From positions 1,222,501 to 1,286,500 of the forward strand of contig JBBPEB010000007.1 of assembly GCA_039096225.1 (NCBI GenBank): a stretch of 64,000 bases of DNA, read 5' to 3'. Position numbers and translations under genes: made by a program. Shown piece after piece: positions 57,824-64,000 of this stretch. Under the pieces are notes generated by a model that saw only the letters and a list, made by a program, of their open reading frames with translations, had not been told where the DNA came from and did not search any database. The stretch is from Blastocystis sp. Blastoise. Taxonomy: Eukaryota; Sar; Bigyra; Opalinata; Blastocystidae. How positions within the stretch are numbered: the first letter of the stretch is position 1; every line of letters starts with the position of its first letter.

Positions 57824-59828
57824 TTTTTAGTTTTCAATATTAATTCACTTTTCTTTGTTATTTCATTTATAACTTTCTATGTATTTTATCAATTCATTTA
57901 GTTTTATAAATATTTAGTATTTTAAATAATATCAATATGATTATAAAATACTTTTTCTTTTAAAACATATTATTATCACTTATACCCTACCTTTAAATAT
58001 TTATGTTTTATTTGAATTAGTCTATATAATTATTATTGTGAGAAATAGCTTATTCTCTTGTCTAAAAAAATATTATATATTCTTTTTTATTCTTTTCATA
58101 TATTGTTTTGTTTTATTTTTAAAATATTATAATTTTGATATCTATTTGTTTTTTTATATTTTATCCTTTCCTTTTATATATACTATTATATAAATATTTT
58201 AGAAATTTTATTATACAGCTTTTCTCAATTAATAAATGTTTAATTATATAAATAGTAATCATATCTTGATATTATTTGATAAATATTATAATTTTTCTTT
58301 TATTATACTTATTTTAGTTTGAATTATTAATACAAAAGTACTCTTAATAATTAAAAGATATTTATTACTTTATATAATAAACAAAAAAATTAGAGTCTTA
58401 TTTTAATATTTATCATTAATAGAATCTATTCGTTTTAAGTAAAAGAGAATATTTATAGAGAAATTATCTTTTCATTATTTAAAATTAATTAATTCAAGTT
58501 TAATTCAATTTTTATAGTGTTATCAAAATCATTTCATTAAATGAAACGAAAAACTAAATATAAACCAAAAATTACATTCCATTTCATAACTAAATAGATT
58601 TAAATACTTTGGAAACTTTACCTATTATACATAAAATATAGTTTATAAAACAAATAAGTTATTTTTAAAAAACTCTAAAAGATTTTAACGTTTTTAAATA
58701 CACATATCCACTTTTATTAAAACGAATTTTATATTAATATACATATATATTTAATTTATTATTTTAATTTGTAAAAAATAACTTGAATCTCTTTTGTTTT
58801 AAGTCACAATTACAAAGAATGAGTTCTTTTGAAAGACAAAAAACATTCTTTAAACAATAATAATTTTGTATTTAGTGACATAAAAACGTATTATACAGTT
58901 TTAGAAACAATTAAAATCTTTTTACCCATTTTAACACTCCTATCAAACAGTCAACCATGTTTAATTAAACTAATTTTTAATATTTTATATTCTATAATAA
59001 GTCTATTTATTATTATTATAAAAAGTGACTTGAATCTCTTGACTTAACTATTGTAATTCTAAAAAAATAATTTTTTGAACAACTTAAAATGTTTATTTAT
59101 TGTAGATTTTAATATAAAATACTCTAAAAACACTCAATATATACTTATTGTAACCATTTTAGAAAAATAGACTCATTTTAACATTTTGGTCAAACACACA
59201 ACCACCTTTATTTCAAACAATTCTTTTATTATTATAAACATTAAACACTCTAATACTCATTTTTATAAAAAGTGTATTGAATCTCTTCACTTAAGACAGT
59301 CAAACAGACAATTCAAAATTATTTTATCCTTTAAACTCATTATAAAGTGATAATATTTATAGAATTGCTTTGATATGTGGTTTAGGACATATTTAACTAC
59401 TTTTTTCAAAATTATGAGTCAACATGTGCATATACTCATACACTCGTCTAACTTATTTTTGACTAATTTTTTGAGAAATGCAATACATATAATGTCTAGT
59501 TTTCAAATATGTAAAAATTAATTGTCAAATATGAATTTGATTTGTCAACTTTCGGAAAATTTTTAGAAAAATGATTTTTCAATTTTCAGTTTTTTAACAT
59601 GTTATACTATTGACTCTACTGAACTCATTTCTTAATTAATTTTAAATGTTAAAATTTATATTATTAATATGTGTTATTCTCTATATTTATTTGCTAAAAT
59701 TATATTAAATAATTAAATATTGACTGAGAAATTAATGTTATAAAGTATACCCTTTTTTTCAAAAATTAATTTTTTTATGTTTTGCATATATAATTTTTTA
59801 TCTCAAAAGTTATTTAATATTTTGATAA

Positions 59829-61369
59829 TATTTTTATAAATATATAAACTATAGGTTGTCTAGTTTATATATAAGTTTTATTTATTTTTTAAAAATTAAT
59901 ATTGATGGAGAAATTGTCAAAATAAACTATAGTATCCAAAATGCTTTCTTCTTTTTAAACGACTTATTTCACTAATTAAAGATAATTAAAAGCATATTTA
60001 TTTATTTAAAGCATATTTATGATATTTACAACTTAGTAAGACTGATAACTTACTTTTTAGAACAAACATTGTCTGTATCAGTTCAACATGTTGTCCTAAC
60101 TTTTTCAAATAAATCATATTCAGTGTCCATGAATGATTCTAAACACTAATTAAAACGTTTTAAGAGTTTATTGAGTTAACATTGTCTGGTGATCTGTTGT
60201 CACAGTCTTTTAAAAACAAAATAAAATTATAAAATATGTTTATTTTGATATATAGTTTTTAAATATAAAGTCTAATGTCAAATAAAATTGTTAATGATGA
60301 AAATATAAACAAAAAACAAATGAAAACTTTTTAAGAAAATTTTTTGAAAGTCATTTTTTATTGAGTTCAACTATTGACTCTTGTCACCTGAGTTTTCAAT
60401 TAATTAAAAAAATGAAAAATATGTATCTGCTATGACATGTCTAGTTTCTAAATATGTTCTAACTTTTTTATTTTATTAAGAATTGATTGAGAAATCACAA
60501 TAACAAACTATACCCTTTTTTGAAAATTTTCATTTTTATGTTTTTCATATAAATGAATGTTTCTCAGTCAATATTAAATATTTAGATAAAATAAAAAATA
60601 TGTATCTGCAATAGCTTATCTTAATTATAATTATACTTTTATTTTTAAAAAATACCCAAAACTCAAGGAGAAAGACGAATAACAAACTATACTATCAAAA
60701 CATCAAAATTTCTATTATCAAATATTTTCTTATTAAAACATATTATTAAAATATAAAACATATTTATGACGGATACAGAGTTAAATAAATACATTAAAGC
60801 TCAAATAAATTTATAAAGAAGGAATGTGTCGGATATCAGTTTGACTTTTGTTGTTATTTAAAGGAATTATTGTGGTTTCAGAGTAGTTGAGGTCAGTATC
60901 ATAACAACTGAAACCATTTTAGAGTTTATAGTTAGTGATGTGTGTATTGATATGTTGTCAAGTTGTAAATATAAACAAATTTACCCGTCAAAACTATTTA
61001 TAAGACTAACCCGTCAATAAAAGTCAATTTTATAAAAATAAATATAGAGTATGTGAAGTGATATAGGAAAAATAAGAAAACAATAAAAAATGAAAATGGA
61101 AAAATAAGTGTTTTTATAAAAATGAAAAATATTGGATAAAATAAAAATAATCCAATAATTTTGGTTAAAATTTTGTGCGAAAATGGTTTTTTGCGATTTT
61201 TAGCCAGAAATTTAGAGTTTTTGAAAAATTTCTTTAACAGTCATTTTCAGAATTGTGTTCCGGATTTTATGATGTTATTTTTATTTTATAAAAGTTAATA
61301 ACAAAGTCAAGAATAGTGAAAGTCTGTGAGACACCGTACGCTACATGAACTAAATTAAGGATATTAATA
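59829..61369 (+). repeat. Left arm of a 3.13-kb palindrome
   Basis: Its reverse complement equals 61419-62959. The arms are the same length (1541 bp) without net indels, and every stretch compared by eye is identical. The first 360 bp are viral right-TIR sequence. Confidence 0.9.
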
Positions 61370-61418
61370 TAATCCTATTCAACACCAAAAAACTACAAGT
61401 AATGCAAATGGTTGCTTT
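61370..61418. other. 49-bp palindrome spacer
   Basis: Unique sequence (starts TAATCCTATTCAACACC) between the arms. It does not resemble a sequencing adapter I know. Confidence 0.85.
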
Positions 61419-62959
61419 TATTAATATCCTTAATTTAGTTCATGTAGCGTACGGTGTCTCACAGACTTTCACTATTCTTGACTTTGTTATTAACTTTTAT
61501 AAAATAAAAATAACATCATAAAATCCGGAACACAATTCTGAAAATGACTGTTAAAGAAATTTTTCAAAAACTCTAAATTTCTGGCTAAAAATCGCAAAAA
61601 ACCATTTTCGCACAAAATTTTAACCAAAATTATTGGATTATTTTTATTTTATCCAATATTTTTCATTTTTATAAAAACACTTATTTTTCCATTTTCATTT
61701 TTTATTGTTTTCTTATTTTTCCTATATCACTTCACATACTCTATATTTATTTTTATAAAATTGACTTTTATTGACGGGTTAGTCTTATAAATAGTTTTGA
61801 CGGGTAAATTTGTTTATATTTACAACTTGACAACATATCAATACACACATCACTAACTATAAACTCTAAAATGGTTTCAGTTGTTATGATACTGACCTCA
61901 ACTACTCTGAAACCACAATAATTCCTTTAAATAACAACAAAAGTCAAACTGATATCCGACACATTCCTTCTTTATAAATTTATTTGAGCTTTAATGTATT
62001 TATTTAACTCTGTATCCGTCATAAATATGTTTTATATTTTAATAATATGTTTTAATAAGAAAATATTTGATAATAGAAATTTTGATGTTTTGATAGTATA
62101 GTTTGTTATTCGTCTTTCTCCTTGAGTTTTGGGTATTTTTTAAAAATAAAAGTATAATTATAATTAAGATAAGCTATTGCAGATACATATTTTTTATTTT
62201 ATCTAAATATTTAATATTGACTGAGAAACATTCATTTATATGAAAAACATAAAAATGAAAATTTTCAAAAAAGGGTATAGTTTGTTATTGTGATTTCTCA
62301 ATCAATTCTTAATAAAATAAAAAAGTTAGAACATATTTAGAAACTAGACATGTCATAGCAGATACATATTTTTCATTTTTTTAATTAATTGAAAACTCAG
62401 GTGACAAGAGTCAATAGTTGAACTCAATAAAAAATGACTTTCAAAAAATTTTCTTAAAAAGTTTTCATTTGTTTTTTGTTTATATTTTCATCATTAACAA
62501 TTTTATTTGACATTAGACTTTATATTTAAAAACTATATATCAAAATAAACATATTTTATAATTTTATTTTGTTTTTAAAAGACTGTGACAACAGATCACC
62601 AGACAATGTTAACTCAATAAACTCTTAAAACGTTTTAATTAGTGTTTAGAATCATTCATGGACACTGAATATGATTTATTTGAAAAAGTTAGGACAACAT
62701 GTTGAACTGATACAGACAATGTTTGTTCTAAAAAGTAAGTTATCAGTCTTACTAAGTTGTAAATATCATAAATATGCTTTAAATAAATAAATATGCTTTT
62801 AATTATCTTTAATTAGTGAAATAAGTCGTTTAAAAAGAAGAAAGCATTTTGGATACTATAGTTTATTTTGACAATTTCTCCATCAATATTAATTTTTAAA
62901 AAATAAATAAAACTTATATATAAACTAGACAACCTATAGTTTATATATTTATAAAAATA
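61419..62959 (-). repeat. Right arm of a 3.13-kb palindrome
   Basis: Inverse of 59829-61369. It ends sharply at 62960, where the GC-rich hairpin begins, so the second TIR-like copy is cut short. Confidence 0.9.
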
Positions 62960-63009
62960 CTAGGGTCACGCCGCAGGTCCGGGGCCTAACGGCACCGGAC
63001 CGCGGCTGC
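62960..63009. repeat. GC-rich hairpin cluster at the palindrome edge
   Basis: GGTCCGG pairs with CCGGACC over a GC-rich loop, flanked by CCGC/GCGG. In 20%-GC DNA this stands out. It resembles mitochondrial GC clusters of fungi, as does the 34.5-kb island, though their sequences differ. Confidence 0.6.
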
Positions 63010-63045
63010 ATAAAATAATAACAGTTTGGCTTTTATTTTCTTTTT

Positions 63046-63205
63046 TTCATTATTATATATTATCTATTATATATTATTATTTATTATCTATTATATATTA
63101 TATATTATATATTATATAATATATAATATATTATATATTATATATTATATATTATATATTATATATTATATATTATATATTATATATTATATATTATATA
63201 TTACT
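63046..63205. repeat. TATTATATA-type simple repeat
   Basis: Long (TATTATATA)-like low-complexity tract; open frames through it are spurious. Confidence 0.85.
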
Positions 63206-63216
63206 TTAATAACACT

Positions 63217-63284
63217 TCTTATACTCTATATGGAGAGTTACAATCATTTATTGATTGTAATCAGGTTCAATTCCTGATATAAGA
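63217..63284 (+). tRNA. tRNA-like fold, candidate anticodon TTA
   Basis: Acceptor TCTTATA/TATAAGA (7 bp), D arm CTCT/AGAG, anticodon stem CAATC/GATTG (extendable by TA/TA) with loop ATTTATT, and T arm TCAGG/CCTGA with loop TTCAATT; the B box GGTTCAATTCC is perfect. Oddities: no bases between acceptor and D stem, a 6-nt D loop, U at position 37, and no T-run terminator. Read literally, anticodon TTA would decode UAA. A mitochondrial or viral tRNA, or a tRNA pseudogene, fits better than a nuclear tRNA. Confidence 0.4.
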
Positions 63285-64000
63285 ATTAAATAAATTCTTT
63301 AAATGATATCAAAAAAACTAAAAACAATACTTGAAAGAAAATTAAAAAACTATTTTGAATCATTATACATATTATTTATTATTTTTAAAATATATTTTGT
63401 ATTTATTAATAATTAAACAACTGTTTTAAACATTTTGTGAGTTTTTAAAGTCAATAACTTTAGAAATGAGTCACAATGTGAAGAACTCTGAAGTATTTTT
63501 AATTCATAAAAGTTATTTAAATAAACGTAATATAATGATTTAAACTCATTTTCATACTTTTTAAAAGAATTAGAAAGCTTTAATCATAACAAAGTCAGCA
63601 TTCATTCTAACTTTGACTAATAAAACATGGTTTAAAAAGTTAATATTTCTTCAGTTGTCTCAAATACTTATTTTAATCATAAATGACTCGAAAAAGTGAC
63701 TTTTAAATAGACTTTACCCATTCAAGATCCACTGTATCAAAACAGTTTCCGTCAGTCTTTTGATATAGTATAGAGTTTATCATACTATTTATTAAATAAA
63801 AGTAAATGTTTTGAATCTCTTTCTTAAAGACCCTTTTTGACACATTATGAAAAGTTGACACACTTAAATTCATTTTTATAAGCTAATATTTACACACTAT
63901 ACTTAATAATACCATAGCTACACATTGGTCATCACTTTAAGACATTTCGTAAACCTTTTGCATTTGCTCATTTACTTTGACCAAAATATTTTCGTCCCTC
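63285..64000. other. TIR-like AT-rich DNA, no gene
   Basis: Contains words of the viral TIR repeat family (for example TTGAATCTCTTTC near 63810, GACTTTACCCATTC) but no collinear match to either TIR. It could be another degenerate copy running out of the window. Confidence 0.4.

Larger units (their letters stand above)
30062..60192. mobile_element. Integrated polinton-like/virophage-like DNA virus (endogenous element)
   Basis: Inverted repeats of about 3 kb (30062-32915 and 57145-60192) bracket about 24 kb with 17 intronless genes, unlike the intron-rich host genes on the left. The gene set has two capsid-like proteins, a penton-like protein, an FtsK/A32-type packaging ATPase, an AEP primase-SF3 helicase, a tyrosine recombinase and a broken adenain-like protease. 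This is the module set of polinton-like viruses and virophages. No pPolB or DDE integrase was found, so it is not a classical Maverick/Polinton. All large frames but the protease are intact, including a 1000-codon one, suggesting a fairly recent or still active provirus. TIR divergence argues against a very recent insertion. Confidence 0.85.
57145..60192 (-). repeat. Right terminal inverted repeat of the viral element
   Basis: Inverted counterpart of 30062-32915. Its inner end is the 37-nt hairpin that truncates the protease frame. Its outer 360 bp also forms part of the 3.1-kb palindrome (59829-62959). Confidence 0.82.

Noticed and set aside
57522-57830. Open frames of repeated FLFL and ISIS residues
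   Set aside because: Translation of the TTTCTA hexamer satellite.
61370-61418. Sequencing-adapter remnant as palindrome spacer
   Set aside because: The sequence is not adapter-like; an artefact of another kind is still possible and is noted in the finding.
63026-63277. 83-codon hydrophobic frame
   Set aside because: Reads through the TATTATATA simple repeat.

Overview
The window is nuclear DNA of a very AT-rich eukaryote. Genes are split by short introns starting GTAT and ending TAG, many padded with (TA)n, and proteins carry Asn/Ser runs. The host gene set is prohibitin-2, an E2F-like factor, a 4EHP-like eIF4E, a PA28-type proteasome activator, a HOOK-like adaptor, an MRH/EGF sorting receptor, a PPR protein and an HSP20. 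This suggests an early-diverging (non-Dikarya) fungus or a similarly AT-rich protist; the species cannot be named from the sequence.

Left part (1-28.4 kb): ordinary host genes. In order: E2F-like gene (-, runs off the window), PHB2 (+), a type II membrane glycosyltransferase (-), a Tc1-type transposon with intact ends and a frameshifted transposase, eIF4E/4EHP (+), an MFS transporter with an Asn-rich tail (-), PA28/REG (-), HSP20 with an inserted metallothionein-like segment (+), a HOOK-like coiled-coil gene (-), an MRH-EGF receptor (+) and a PPR gene (+).

Middle (about 30-60.2 kb): an integrated double-stranded DNA virus or virus-like transposon of the polinton-like/virophage type (Preplasmiviricota-like). 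Diverged terminal inverted repeats (TIRs) of about 3 kb flank about 24 kb with 17 genes. A leftward structural block holds a virion protein, an 18-residue-repeat protein, a membrane/core protein, the packaging ATPase, a penton-like protein and two paralogous capsid-like proteins. A rightward block holds an 812-aa penton-like multidomain protein, a small coiled-coil protein and a tyrosine recombinase. The replication region holds an AEP primase-SF3 helicase, a coiled-coil protein and possibly an ssDNA-binding protein. The right edge holds a second virion protein and an adenain-like protease cut off by the TIR. No protein-primed polymerase B or retroviral-type integrase is present.

The most striking observation is regulatory. 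Perfect multi-unit heat-shock elements (alternating TTC and GAA every 5 bp) stand 46-112 bp upstream of four viral genes: a 55-aa acidic protein, the primase-helicase, a coiled-coil protein and the SSB-like protein. None precede the capsid genes. The host HSP20 gene has the same kind of element, so the element looks wired to host heat-shock factor, with early genes under stress control. Separately, TTGTTTTGTT lies on the sense strand 23-84 bp after the stop of 13 viral genes and looks like a virus-specific 3'-end signal.

Right part (60.2-64 kb): a 3.13-kb palindrome with 1541-bp arms and a 49-bp spacer, made partly of viral TIR sequence. It ends abruptly at a GC-rich hairpin, followed by TA-rich DNA and a tRNA-like fold. 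No convincing protein gene lies beyond the protease.
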